Assembly: GCF_013030265.1 (NCBI RefSeq)
Contig: NZ_WPZQ01000009.1
Span: forward strand, 1 to 64,000
Length of the DNA: 64,000 nt
DNA from: Ruegeria arenilitoris
GTDB lineage: Bacteria; Pseudomonadota; Alphaproteobacteria; Rhodobacterales; Rhodobacteraceae
Direction: 5' to 3'
A program made the translations under genes and the position numbers. The notes beneath the pieces were generated by a model, which searched no databases, was not told where the DNA came from, and worked only from the letters and a program-made list of their open reading frames with translations. Positions 24,986 through 34,868 of the stretch are shown one piece after another; the first letter of the stretch is position 1; each line of letters begins with the position of its first letter.

Positions 24986-26407
24986 TCAAGCCCGGATAGC
25001 CCGGATAATCGACACTGCAAGAAAGTCCTTAGATATCTCCTGGAAGTCTAAATCCGGAACTCTATGACGAACCAAACCTTCAAACATTGCAAGCGCCCAA
25101 ATGCACGACACAAAATTGGTTCCAGAGTTGAGACCGAACTTCTTTTGCAAAGCAAAGACGTCGAGAACAACTCTTGCAACTGAAAATTCTCCCGCCAACT
25201 TTTTGCTATGCCGCTTGACAAACCCCCTAATTTCCTCATGGAAATGAACTCTATCGAGGCCTTCGGTTGAAACGACGCTGGATCGCAGAATACTGTCTGC
25301 GATGCGATCAGTTTCACCAAAGGCTAGACCAAGGAAAAAATCCGTGAAAAGCTCGCGCTCCTTTGGAGTCAGTTCGGACATTAGGCCAGCATCCAATAGA
25401 TAGGTCTTACAGCTGGGCGTTATGAGAATGTTTCCGGGATGAAAATCACAGTGAACCAAGCCCGTTTCAAAGATCATGGCATAGATTGATCTAAGGAGCC
25501 TATCCGCCGCATCTCGATAACAGGAAAGCCCAATGTCATTGTGATTGATGGGTCGAGCAAACTGCACAAATTCCATAACTAGGACAGATTTCGAGACAAG
25601 GTCACTCCAAACCCTAGGGATTTCGATGTTTCGGGTCACTCGATGATCATTTGCAAGTGCAGCCAACCTCTTATGTTCAATTCTCAGGTCCACCTGATCT
25701 AAGATCGATCGGAACACGAAACTCGTACATTCAGCAACAGGCACTGTCTTAAAGTAAGGGTGAAAGGAAACTAGCTTCATGAAAAACGAAGCAACTGTTA
25801 GATCACATCGTATGTTTTCTTCCGCGTGTCTTTTTATCACTTTGACCGCAAGCATTCTCCCATCAGATCCCTTGGCTGAAAAGACCGTCGCAACGCTTCC
25901 CGCCCCGACCGGAACATGAGAAATCTCTTGAAAGACGGACTCGTACTTAGTCACGCCAAGGGAGTCGATAATTGTTTGCTCTGCCTTGCGGAATGACTCT
26001 GGACGAACTTGGTCGCAAAGCCGCTTGAATGGAGATAGGAATTCCTGTGGGAAGATATCTTCCCTGTACGATATCGATTGTCCGATCTTGATGAATGTTG
26101 GACCAAGAAAGTCACAGGTACGAGATATTACGAGCCCACTAAGCTCGTGATAACGCGTTTTGCCTGCGAACAACTTTGCAAGTACTTGAATAATCGCCAC
26201 CGCAAACACGGCAGCCAACAAGAAGGAGAGAACCCATGCCGCACGAATGGCTACCCTAAGGCAGCCATACGATTTTCTTATGGCTTGCTTCATGCTACGC
26301 AATGGGGCGTTCTCTAACTCAGCTTCAGTAGTTTCTTTTGGGATTGTAGTCCTCGAAAATTCCGCCATTGCTTCGAAGTTCCAAAGCATCAGGCGCAAGT
26401 GGGACAT
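24986..26407 (-). CDS. Divergent UbiB/ABC1-like atypical kinase of the enediyne operon
   Basis: A 473-aa protein with one hydrophobic stretch (about 55-80) followed by an ABC1/UbiB kinase-like fold. Seen motifs are KIGQ (107-110), the ATP-binding Lys in LAVKV (K189), HCDFHPGN (319-326) and a metal-binding Asp in LLDAG (D339). Two positions differ from usual UbiB proteins: the Ala-rich loop is VGAGS (167-171), and DFG is DAG. UbiB proteins support ubiquinone and other lipid biosynthesis as ATPases. Here the gene is last in the enediyne operon and overlaps the previous gene by 83 bases, so its true start may lie further in (26368 or 26293). Possible roles are handling of a lipid-like polyene intermediate or self-protection (inference). 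The sequence is more AT-rich than the chromosome around it. Confidence 0.8.
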   Translation of the reverse strand: MSHLRLMLWNFEAMAEFSRTTIPKETTEAELENAPLRSMKQAIRKSYGCLRVAIRAAWVLSFLLAAVFAVAIIQVLAKLFAGKTRYHELSGLVISRTCDFLGPTFIKIGQSISYREDIFPQEFLSPFKRLCDQVRPESFRKAEQTIIDSLGVTKYESVFQEISHVPVGAGSVATVFSAKGSDGRMLAVKVIKRHAEENIRCDLTVASFFMKLVSFHPYFKTVPVAECTSFVFRSILDQVDLRIEHKRLAALANDHRVTRNIEIPRVWSDLVSKSVLVMEFVQFARPINHNDIGLSCYRDAADRLLRSIYAMIFETGLVHCDFHPGNILITPSCKTYLLDAGLMSELTPKERELFTDFFLGLAFGETDRIADSILRSSVVSTEGLDRVHFHEEIRGFVKRHSKKLAGEFSVARVVLDVFALQKKFGLNSGTNFVSCIWALAMFEGLVRHRVPDLDFQEISKDFLAVSIIRAIRA

Positions 26408-27725
26408 TTCTCCAATACCTCGAGAAATTCATCCCTTCTTCAAACTCTTCTTTCGTAATTTCCATCATCCCAGTACATGAGCCTGCTGAAAACTCGAGGT
26501 ACCGGTCTGCTACTAGGCCCGCCTGCGGTTTTTCAAAGGCAACCTTCACATCTCGCGGTGGGATCTCCTCGGCTCCAACTGCGATCGCTATCCCTGCCTG
26601 ATCTTCCACGAACTTTTGATCATTGACGAAAATATCGTAGTTGATGGCATAAGTGATTCTGGCTGGAAAGTCTGCTGAATCGAAAGGTTCGCCGGGCAAT
26701 GGCGCTCTGTCTGCGGTCCCAAGACTGCGAGAGGGACTAGCAAATTGTATCTCTCCACGTATCTTCCCGGCGTCGGACTCTTTCAACAGCTCGGTTGCAC
26801 GTTCTTGCAGAGTTCCTTTTTCGGTAAACGCAGGATTTATTGGAACCCGTATGTCTAAGCTCTGCTTTGAACGTGAAAAGCTGGAGATCACCGAGTTCCC
26901 TCTCAGTTGTGTGACCATCGAACCCAGACCCCGCCCTAACAGCCGAGAGCGCGTTCTACTCAGGCTACGGCCATGTGCCTCGATCTCATCTTGTGATTCG
27001 AATTCAGAGAACGCGACTAGGTATCTTGCTCGATCTTCGGGGTTCTTAAGATCAAACTCTCCTGAATCGCCTGGTATGTTGGGATGCTTCTTGTGAAACA
27101 GAATGAAGAGGGTTCCTTCTGAGCCGCCCGGAAGAAGGTTTGAAAGCCCCTCCTTCGACAAGGACTCAGCTGACACAATTTCCCAATAAATCTTATTGTG
27201 GGGATTGCTATACTTCTGCGCACGCTCGCCTGATGAGGGGTCGCTATGCCACACGCGCAGATGGTGGCTATTGAGGTCGCGTAGTTCAATATCCGAATCG
27301 TCACCAAAGAGTGCTCTGGCTTCCTGAGGTGAGTCTGGGTCAACTTTCAATCTATTGTTCGGGCTAACCCTAAACGTCATTGCAGCTGGTACATAATCAG
27401 ACAGGCCAGTTTCCTTGTCTGTCACAAGACGACCGCGAGGGTCTCCATAGAAGAGCTGGTTGAGCATCGGGCTTTTGCCATAGAGATCCCAGTCCCGAAT
27501 AGTGAATTGAAACTCTCGCGTGCCCAGATTGTTCACATAGGGCGGGTAAACCTCTAGGCGCATGAAGGCGCGAAGCTTGATCTCATCAGACATCCATTCT
27601 TCGTTAGGCGAGCGGCGAGCTCGCAATGGAATTGTTATGGTTGATCCCTCAAACTCAACGTAACTTTCATAGTCATTTAGCGCCCTAAACGTACGATAGG
27701 GTCCTGAAATAATTGGTTTAGTCAT
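26325..27725 (-). CDS. Unrecognised 466-aa protein of the enediyne operon
   Basis: A 466-aa soluble protein with no signal peptide, membrane helix or motif I can place. It is rich in charged residues and aromatic beta-type sequence (FQFTIRDWDLYGKSPMLNQL, ILFHKKHPNIPG, ARITYAINYDIFVND). It lies 91 bases after the thioesterase gene and overlaps the UbiB-like gene, so it belongs to the enediyne transcription unit. A structural or enzymatic role in warhead maturation is possible but not shown. The family should be found by profile search before any name is given. Confidence 0.75.
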   Translation of the reverse strand: MTKPIISGPYRTFRALNDYESYVEFEGSTITIPLRARRSPNEEWMSDEIKLRAFMRLEVYPPYVNNLGTREFQFTIRDWDLYGKSPMLNQLFYGDPRGRLVTDKETGLSDYVPAAMTFRVSPNNRLKVDPDSPQEARALFGDDSDIELRDLNSHHLRVWHSDPSSGERAQKYSNPHNKIYWEIVSAESLSKEGLSNLLPGGSEGTLFILFHKKHPNIPGDSGEFDLKNPEDRARYLVAFSEFESQDEIEAHGRSLSRTRSRLLGRGLGSMVTQLRGNSVISSFSRSKQSLDIRVPINPAFTEKGTLQERATELLKESDAGKIRGEIQFASPSRSLGTADRAPLPGEPFDSADFPARITYAINYDIFVNDQKFVEDQAGIAIAVGAEEIPPRDVKVAFEKPQAGLVADRYLEFSAGSCTGMMEITKEEFEEGMNFSRYWRNVPLAPDALELRSNGGIFEDYNPKRNY

Positions 27726-27816
27726 TGTCTCCTCCTACTTTGGCAAGACTTCCTCTGAATTCTCGAAAAGTGCTTTCGTCTGAAGCATTCGCTCAAACTT
27801 CGGTTTCTGACGGATC

Positions 27817-28287
27817 TCATGCGAATTCGTTCAAAGCTTGTTGGAGCTCGCTTGGCGGACTACAGGGCATGAGTCTTCTTGGCGCAACAAGGCGCATGCA
27901 GCCGACCTCTTGAAATCCTTGTGCAAATCTCTCTCCAGAACGAGGGTCGTCGCCGGAGCGTACATAGGCAAAATCCAAACCGATGCGGTGCTGATTGAGA
28001 TGTGCAAGGCTCATTTGCAGCGCGATGTCGTCAAATGCCACGAGCTCGTCGAAGTAGTTGCAGTTCACACTCAGCGTAACAAGCCGCAAATCGTCTGAAA
28101 GTTCATCAAGAGTGCCAGGTGCATGGGCCTTGAGAAACATCTCGCGGCACTTACCTTGCCAACTAAGGTGACGAGTAAAATAGACATTACCCATTACGTT
28201 TGTTTCCTCGAAACTTATGCAGTGATGCCAAATGAACTGACGCTTCTTTGTGGGTGCCTTCTGTTCCGGAAAAGAGCGATCAAGCAT
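27817..28287 (-). CDS. Enediyne polyketide thioesterase TEBC (SgcE10/CalE7-like)
   Basis: A 156-aa hotdog-fold thioesterase. The N-terminal core SFEETNVMGNVYFTRHLSWQ followed by GKCREMFL is the signature of enediyne TEBC proteins such as CalE7 and SgcE10. These lack the usual acidic catalytic residue and instead use Asn, Tyr and Arg positions, seen here as N30, Y36 and R48 (my alignment by eye). TEBC releases the nascent beta-keto acyl or polyene chain from PKSE. The start overlaps the PKSE stop by 8 bases, matching their known functional pairing. Confidence 0.93.
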   Translation of the reverse strand: MLDRSFPEQKAPTKKRQFIWHHCISFEETNVMGNVYFTRHLSWQGKCREMFLKAHAPGTLDELSDDLRLVTLSVNCNYFDELVAFDDIALQMSLAHLNQHRIGLDFAYVRSGDDPRSGERFAQGFQEVGCMRLVAPRRLMPCSPPSELQQALNEFA

Positions 28288-31200
28288 AATTTGCCTCCTT
28301 GTTGATCTTGGGGCTCATACTCTTGCTAGCGAGCCTCGCGATCCCGATCCGCCCGTCAATCCAGGCACAGTCTCCTAGCCAAGCGACAACGTTGGCGCTC
28401 GCATTGGTCATGACTTCATCCCGCGTTCTTCCGAGCTTCACAGCCAATTCCAGCCGCAACCAATCGTCCAAAGTGACCCCGCTTGCTAGCGCTTGGGAAA
28501 AAGGTTCGAGATCGCAGGCAATCCGTGATCCAGACCAGACAGCGAGCGTCGACCCGGAAATATGTGAGATGGAGATATGACCTCCCCCGGCACGCAGTTT
28601 CGGAGCACCGTTCGCGCCATGAATAATCTCTGTAGGTAAGTTCATCTTGTTGAGTGCTTTGTTGCGGCGAGCCGCGCGCGAAAGGCGTGGGTCATTGACC
28701 AAGGCCACACGCAGGTCCTCAAGCTGTAGCGCTTCTCGCGCGTCCCGCTCTACCGCTGCCATCGCGAGATCGTTGGACAGACCACTCGCGGATGAGGATC
28801 TCAATGGACCGACCCGTCGGAAACGTGCGTTGCGAATATGTGCGAGAAGGCGATCCGAAGCATCGTAAAGCATACTGTCGAAACAGTATTCGCCTCGACC
28901 AGACCAGTTCTCTATGGCCTTCAGCAGATGCGCCTTGCGCAAATCACCGTGGACATGAGCCTCCCCGATGGAGACTGGCAACACACACCACTGCGGCACG
29001 GCCAGTTGCAGCAGGTGTAGTGCCGCGTCCGCCATTTCGATGTGCCAAAAGGCGGTCTCATCTGGCTCCAGCGGCCCGAAGCTCGAGGATGCCTGAGGTG
29101 ACAGTTCGACCTCCAACATCCGGCTTCCAATCAGTCTTGCGCGCTTGCCTATCGTATAGCGACCCTCGTGGAAGAAAAGATCTCCACCATATAGATGATC
29201 CAATTTGAATCTGTCCGAACTTGAGGGAATTGATGCAAGGCTTGGTCTTTGTGCATCAGTCGCAGGTTCGCCCGTGCAGAAGAAGCGCGCCGTTGCGAAA
29301 GGTTCCTGAAAACCATCATCGCTGCCGAAAATTGCCGTCTCGCAAACTCGACCTGCTTGACGAAGGGCTGCGATCCTCACAGAGCTACCATGATCGAGAA
29401 GTTGTAACGGCCGATGGAAAACAACATCGGATACCTGGGTTGGACGATCTCCGGTTAACGCTTGAGCGGCTTGGCCCATTGCCTCTATTCCGGCAGTACC
29501 GGGCATCACCATGGTCCCATCTATCCTATGCCCATCCAGATAAAGGTCCCGGCCCGGAAACAAACTCGTTTCATAGACCACTTCCACGCCTGGAAAATCG
29601 ATCAAGGAACGCTCCAGAAAACGACTTGGCTGGGACTTGGTTTGACCCGTGCAAAGCGACGTGTCGAAGCCAAACCGGCTGGTGATGCAGATCGTTCCTG
29701 TCGTCCCCCGCGCAAGATGTTGTTCAAAGCTGTTCAATGCGTCGTCGTAATTGAGGGCATCGACACCTTGGTTTGAAAGCTGATCGATCACACCCAAGCG
29801 TTCGCCCATACCACCGCCACTCCAGACGGTCCATTCGATGCTTAGGACAGCGCAATCATGGTTAGCCTGCGCAAATGCCTCAGCCGTGGTTGTCTGCATT
29901 GCGTTGGCGAGTGCATAGTGAGCCTCACCCTGTAAACCGATGCGACCGATGATCGAGCCAAAAGTGATGACCCGCGAAAGGTCCGCGCCAAAGACAGACA
30001 AGGTATTTTCCAGACCCACCCATTTCGGCGCTATTGTCAGTTCTAAAGTTTCGTCGGTGAGCGTTTCAAAGCGCGCTGGCTGGTTCACCGCAGGTGCAAA
30101 AAGCAGATCGGTGGGCGCTTTTCCTCTTTTTGAGAGTAGGCGAGAAATCTTCTCGACCGCGCTCAGATCGGTAATGTCGGCTCGCAAATAACATGTGGCG
30201 ATTCCGCGCTCCTCACAAAGCGAAAGCGCCTTTTTGACATCTGCATCGGTTCTTGAACTACGGCCGACAAATACGATTTCGGTTGTCGACTTAGCCATAG
30301 CCATCGCGCAGTCAAGACCAATACCTTTGGCACAACCGACCGCCAGCAGCGTCGTTCCATCAGGGCGCTTCATCGATGGCAGATCTTTGGCCGGGCCGAA
30401 GTGCGGTTCACTTAAGCCTCCCCCAGGCTCAAGACGATAGTGTCGAAAGCCATGCTTTTCTTGCCTGCATAGCTGATCAATACAATCTTGCCTGTCAATC
30501 TGACCGTTTGCGTCGATCAGTGTGATCCCGTCAAAGAGCTCTTCTTTCCAGACCGAACGGATAAAGCCTCCAAGATTCGACCTATCTTCGATAACGACAA
30601 GATCTCGTTTACCTTTTGCAACGCGGGCTTGAATGGCGCTCAAGAGATCTTTGGCCGCGTCTGGTGTGAAAGGCCGGGGCACACGCAAGATTTCCTTGGC
30701 AGGGAAATCTCCAAGGTTGACGGATAGGCTCGGGGCGCTGAGGCGCCATGTCATTGCGTAGTCAGAGATCCACTTACGCACACCTCCGATCCGAGTTCGC
30801 GACGGATCAATGCCATTCTTAGAGACCTGTGACAGATAGTTGATCAGTTCATCTGCACAACTGTCTGAAAAATCAACCGGGCTACCAGCAACGGGAAGTG
30901 CAAGCTGCCGCATGGCAGCACCAACCGCACGCGCCACCGAAAGCGAGTTCATATTCATCTGGCTCTGAAATCGTGCGGTGAGATCAATCTTGTTAGGGGC
31001 GTAGCCGGTTTCCTCGGCAAAGGCGCACCGCACGGCGGCTTCGATATCTGCCTGTTCACCTGCCGGGGTGCCCGGTTGTTGGAGCCTCTGCCCAATGACT
31101 GCCTTATCATCCTCTCTTGGCTTTTTTGGGGGTGAATACTTTGAGGCAACATGGCTTTCGCGGGCTCTAAGACCGCAGGGATTGGTTAAATGCGATTGCT

Positions 31201-33868
31201 GCTCAATTGCATCGAAAGGGCGAATATCGCGCCCGGCGAAAAGCCGGCTCATGTTGATATCCGAACCTGCGACATGGACTGCCGCGCAAACCCGATGCAG
31301 GCTTGCAAAACTGTCGCTGCCATAGTCCAGAGCCACACAGGGAATGTTGCTGAGCGCCGCAAGCCGTGTCATGCCTTCCCCAGGACCAACTTCGATCAAC
31401 AGGTCAATATTCCGCGCCATTTCAGAAAGCGCGGAATGAAACCGAACCGGGGCCGTCAGCTGCTCGCGCAAGAGAGTATGTGCGTCAAGCGTCTTTGATT
31501 CGTCTCGAGCTGAAACGGAGGAATAAAAGCGCAGCTTGTCGGGCGTCCGGAATACTACGCCTGCAAGTACTGCACCGAAACGAGCCTGAGCGAAGGCCAT
31601 GTCGGGCGTATGAAAGGCGTGGGAAACCTTGAGCCGTTGCGTTCTAGTACCTATGGTAGTCGCGCGAGCGGAGACCGCGTCAAGAGCATCGGGTGAGCCA
31701 CCAACAACCGTTTCTTGAACTCCATTTTCGCATGCAATTTTGGCGCTGGTCCCATCAATCAGAGCTGCGGTTGTGGCAGTGTCTGCTGCGACAGTCATCA
31801 TCGCGCCACCCGGGACGGCTTCGTTCTGCATCACCTTTCCCCGCCGAAAGCTCAGACGCATTGCCTCCTCCTTGCTCAGCGCGCCACATGCCGACAGCGC
31901 TGCTAACTCCCCAAGTGAATGACCAAGTGCTGCTTTGGCTCGAATACCCATTGCTTCGAGCACCGCGAGACCAGACAGATTGGAAAGAGTAATGAGGGGC
32001 TGTGCGACATCGGTACGCAGGTCAGGCGCAAGCTTACAAACATCAGATTTTTTTTGCAGAGACGCTGCCTCCGGAAAGGCGCGTGACCATGAGCCTTTCG
32101 CAGCCAAAACGGGCGCTGCCTGACCAGGAAACAAGAGGCCAATTCTGGCGGGTGTTGTCGCCGTTCCCAAGTTGGCCACCAGCCAGTTGGGACGAAGCGC
32201 CTCCGGCGCTCCATCTTCGATCCATCGCCGTGCCAGCGCCGCCTTAGCAGCAAGCTCAGTGCCCGTTGACCCGGCAAACCCTAGCCGGAAAGATCCGGCG
32301 CTCGCTGGTTGGGAGTAATGACAACATGCGTCACCGAGCCGTGCCATCGTGATTGTCGCAACGCTTGCTTCGATATCTTTCAGAGATGCCACGAGCGCTT
32401 CGCGAGAAGGGTACGAAAGCAACAAAAGCTCTGCTTCAGCGTCAATAGCTGGAGCAATAGGTGCAGTATTTGAGCGGCGTGTCTTGCGATCTTCAACTGG
32501 GGCAACCAGCACATGGGTATTGATACCTCCAAAGCCAAAACTCGATACGCCGATGATGTTCGCATCGCGAGATGAAAGCAGTAGTGGATCGAGCGCGGGC
32601 GAGACTTTCTCTTCGGCCTCTTCAAAGGCAGCTGACGGTGAAACGCAACCTACATGAGCGGGCACCACGCCACGCTGCAAGCTCATGATCGCTTTCGTTA
32701 GGCCAGCAAACCCGGCGGCCGCCTTGGTATGCCCAATGTTGGACTTAACCGACCCAATCTGCAAAGCGGTCTTTCGATCAGACGCAATGCGAGAAAGGGC
32801 CTGGATTTCAGTTGGGTCCCCAACCGCAGTTCCAGTGCCATGCGCCTCAACATAGCAGAGGTCCAGAGGACGTATGTTGCTGGCAGCCAGAGCGCGTGAG
32901 CAGGCCAAATATTGGCCGTCCGCATATGGACGGGTCAGTCCGCCCGCACCGTCCGTTGACATTCCCCAGCCCAGAACACGAGCGATCTCTGGCAGCCTGT
33001 CGCCACGATCGGCACTCAACACCATCATGGCCCCGCCTTCGCCCGGCCAAAAACCGGCGGCGCGACGATCAAACACGCGCATGCGCTGCTCTGCGAGCGC
33101 GCCGTTTCGCGAAAAACCGACCAACTCAAAGGGGTCAAGGGAGAGATCAACGCCCCCAACGATGACATGTTTTGACCGCCCGCTCTTAAGAAGCGAAACC
33201 GCATGGGCTAGCGCGACAAGCGAAGAAGCGCAAGCGCCATCCACAGAGTACGCACCGCCCCGTAAGTCGAAGTAGTTCGCAATACGTCCCGCAATCGTAT
33301 TGGCCAATCCCCCGGCTAACATGTCTTCGTTTGGATCGGGAAACGCCTCCCTTACAAGATCTGCAAATCGTTGGCGGGCCTCAATTGCTTCGCTCTCTCC
33401 GAAAACGCCATCGAGGGCCCGGGCCAACATCTCGTCTAAGAAAGGCAGACGTAGCCGGGTCAATGCGGCGCGCGAGAACTCACCGGTCAAGGTATTGGCG
33501 ACAACGACCGCAGTTTGATCTCGATCGAGCATATCTATCCCACCGATCTCGCATAAAGCCCGCTGTGCCAGATCAAGTGCGAGCCAATGCGTCAGGTCAG
33601 TGTTCTCGAAGGTTGCTTTGGGGACGTGAAAGCGCTCGGTTTCGAACTTCCAGTCCCGGATCAGGGCAACTTGAACATCAGTAATGCTGTCTGCCGCACC
33701 CACTCGGTCCGGATGGTAGGCCCCAAGATCGAGACGATCGGCGGGCATGGCACTAAACTCGCGGCGGCGCCCCATCAGGTTATCATGAAATTGCTGAGGG
33801 GAATGCGCACCAGGAAATTCGCAAGCCAATGCGTTAACGAACACACCCGTATTCTGCATCGGCTTCAT
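28280..33868 (-). CDS. Iterative enediyne polyketide synthase PKSE
   Basis: A 1862-aa type I PKS with the enediyne domain order. The KS has Cys213 in SVDGACASS, His343 in EAHGTGTAVGDPTE and His380 in SNIGH. The AT has Ser651 in GHSLGE plus SHAFH near 749-753. The ACP has the pantetheine Ser975 in MNMNSLSVA. The KR has its nucleotide loop GCAKGIG (1178-1184) and Tyr1318. The DH has His1447 in LDGHRIDG. A C-terminal integral phosphopantetheinyl transferase carries ISISH and ACDLEP (D1786, E1788). The last domain, and the single ACP between AT and KR, are specific to enediyne and related PUFA-type synthases. The length matches family members (about 1900 aa). It builds a linear polyene from malonyl-CoA that becomes the enediyne core. 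Confidence 0.96.
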   Translation of the reverse strand: MKPMQNTGVFVNALACEFPGAHSPQQFHDNLMGRRREFSAMPADRLDLGAYHPDRVGAADSITDVQVALIRDWKFETERFHVPKATFENTDLTHWLALDLAQRALCEIGGIDMLDRDQTAVVVANTLTGEFSRAALTRLRLPFLDEMLARALDGVFGESEAIEARQRFADLVREAFPDPNEDMLAGGLANTIAGRIANYFDLRGGAYSVDGACASSLVALAHAVSLLKSGRSKHVIVGGVDLSLDPFELVGFSRNGALAEQRMRVFDRRAAGFWPGEGGAMMVLSADRGDRLPEIARVLGWGMSTDGAGGLTRPYADGQYLACSRALAASNIRPLDLCYVEAHGTGTAVGDPTEIQALSRIASDRKTALQIGSVKSNIGHTKAAAGFAGLTKAIMSLQRGVVPAHVGCVSPSAAFEEAEEKVSPALDPLLLSSRDANIIGVSSFGFGGINTHVLVAPVEDRKTRRSNTAPIAPAIDAEAELLLLSYPSREALVASLKDIEASVATITMARLGDACCHYSQPASAGSFRLGFAGSTGTELAAKAALARRWIEDGAPEALRPNWLVANLGTATTPARIGLLFPGQAAPVLAAKGSWSRAFPEAASLQKKSDVCKLAPDLRTDVAQPLITLSNLSGLAVLEAMGIRAKAALGHSLGELAALSACGALSKEEAMRLSFRRGKVMQNEAVPGGAMMTVAADTATTAALIDGTSAKIACENGVQETVVGGSPDALDAVSARATTIGTRTQRLKVSHAFHTPDMAFAQARFGAVLAGVVFRTPDKLRFYSSVSARDESKTLDAHTLLREQLTAPVRFHSALSEMARNIDLLIEVGPGEGMTRLAALSNIPCVALDYGSDSFASLHRVCAAVHVAGSDINMSRLFAGRDIRPFDAIEQQSHLTNPCGLRARESHVASKYSPPKKPREDDKAVIGQRLQQPGTPAGEQADIEAAVRCAFAEETGYAPNKIDLTARFQSQMNMNSLSVARAVGAAMRQLALPVAGSPVDFSDSCADELINYLSQVSKNGIDPSRTRIGGVRKWISDYAMTWRLSAPSLSVNLGDFPAKEILRVPRPFTPDAAKDLLSAIQARVAKGKRDLVVIEDRSNLGGFIRSVWKEELFDGITLIDANGQIDRQDCIDQLCRQEKHGFRHYRLEPGGGLSEPHFGPAKDLPSMKRPDGTTLLAVGCAKGIGLDCAMAMAKSTTEIVFVGRSSRTDADVKKALSLCEERGIATCYLRADITDLSAVEKISRLLSKRGKAPTDLLFAPAVNQPARFETLTDETLELTIAPKWVGLENTLSVFGADLSRVITFGSIIGRIGLQGEAHYALANAMQTTTAEAFAQANHDCAVLSIEWTVWSGGGMGERLGVIDQLSNQGVDALNYDDALNSFEQHLARGTTGTICITSRFGFDTSLCTGQTKSQPSRFLERSLIDFPGVEVVYETSLFPGRDLYLDGHRIDGTMVMPGTAGIEAMGQAAQALTGDRPTQVSDVVFHRPLQLLDHGSSVRIAALRQAGRVCETAIFGSDDGFQEPFATARFFCTGEPATDAQRPSLASIPSSSDRFKLDHLYGGDLFFHEGRYTIGKRARLIGSRMLEVELSPQASSSFGPLEPDETAFWHIEMADAALHLLQLAVPQWCVLPVSIGEAHVHGDLRKAHLLKAIENWSGRGEYCFDSMLYDASDRLLAHIRNARFRRVGPLRSSSASGLSNDLAMAAVERDAREALQLEDLRVALVNDPRLSRAARRNKALNKMNLPTEIIHGANGAPKLRAGGGHISISHISGSTLAVWSGSRIACDLEPFSQALASGVTLDDWLRLELAVKLGRTRDEVMTNASANVVAWLGDCAWIDGRIGIARLASKSMSPKINKEANYA

Positions 33869-33902
33869 CGCGCCGCTCCATCATTCTGTACACGCGTGTG
33901 CA

Positions 33903-34868
33903 TTATTCACCCGGCTCAACGAATTGTCCGGCCAAAAGGCGTCGCCGGGCCGCTAGGAGAGGATTGCCCATTGCAACCCACATCCCCCTAAGCGCGGTCA
34001 CAAGCGTGAGCGAATAAAACATCCCAAATACGATGTGTAGCTCCATGAAAAGGCCATAGAGCAGAGCAACACTTGCGCCAAAAACCCATTGACTCCGAGG
34101 ATTTGAAGGCGTCGTCGCAGGGTCGGTGATCATGTAAAATGTAAACAAAATAAAGGCGAAGCCAGTCATCGGCACCAAGCCTGCGACAATGCTCGTATCG
34201 TTCCAGTAGGCCCGGACAACCGCTTGAAGTGTAAATGCCCCGACCCATACCAACAATAGAGGCATTCGACCCGTCAGCTTAAGGTTCAACAGGCTTCCGG
34301 TCCCGATGATCAGTAGCGGCAGCAGGATATCGACAATCCCAGATGTAGCCTCGGTAAACTGGTATGGTGGCGCAATTCCCACCGTTGGGAAAAGCAGAAG
34401 AGCGACCGTAATGCCAAAATTTGAAGGGTTGAGAAAATGTCGTTTTCTAGAGTCTATCGCGACTTGAAACAAACGCTTTGAAGCGATCGCAAGTGCACCA
34501 GCAAAGGCGATCACCCACAGCTGTTCAAGCGGCATCAGCAGCATCCCTATTGCAAGGCCAGTCACATGGGCTGACAAGAGAAATTGTACAAACACCTTTG
34601 CGCTACCGATGAATTTGGGGCGCCTGCCTTCTTCTCGGGCTGAAATGATCTCCAGAAACAGTTCCGTACCATATGTGGCAAGCAACGCGACAAAGGGGGT
34701 TGCCCAGGATTGCTCAAAACCAAGGAACAGATGGCCGAGTACATTGAGTGTGGTAATCGCAATCGCAAAGCGGGATAAACCTGCGATGCGCCGATCCTGC
34801 CAAGACAACCCAGCATCTACCTTCGAAGGCTTTGGAAAATCTACACTATCGATTGATGTAACCGACAT
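33903..34868 (-). CDS. Enediyne biosynthesis protein UNBU
   Basis: A 321-aa integral membrane protein with about eight helices, related in pattern to RnfD/NqrB-type subunits (KRHFLNPSNFGITVALLLFP; MITDPATTPSNPRSQWVFG). UNBU is one of the five proteins conserved in all enediyne warhead cassettes, and its chemistry is not settled. The RnfD-like TDPAT motif suggests a flavin- or redox-linked membrane protein. The start overlaps the UNBV stop (ATGA). The gap to PKSE is 34 bases. Confidence 0.92.
   Translation of the reverse strand: MSVTSIDSVDFPKPSKVDAGLSWQDRRIAGLSRFAIAITTLNVLGHLFLGFEQSWATPFVALLATYGTELFLEIISAREEGRRPKFIGSAKVFVQFLLSAHVTGLAIGMLLMPLEQLWVIAFAGALAIASKRLFQVAIDSRKRHFLNPSNFGITVALLLFPTVGIAPPYQFTEATSGIVDILLPLLIIGTGSLLNLKLTGRMPLLLVWVGAFTLQAVVRAYWNDTSIVAGLVPMTGFAFILFTFYMITDPATTPSNPRSQWVFGASVALLYGLFMELHIVFGMFYSLTLVTALRGMWVAMGNPLLAARRRLLAGQFVEPGE

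Noticed and set aside
24540..25051. Short frames on both strands as possible genes or transposase remnants
   Set aside because: No motif, ribosome-binding site or known similarity by eye.
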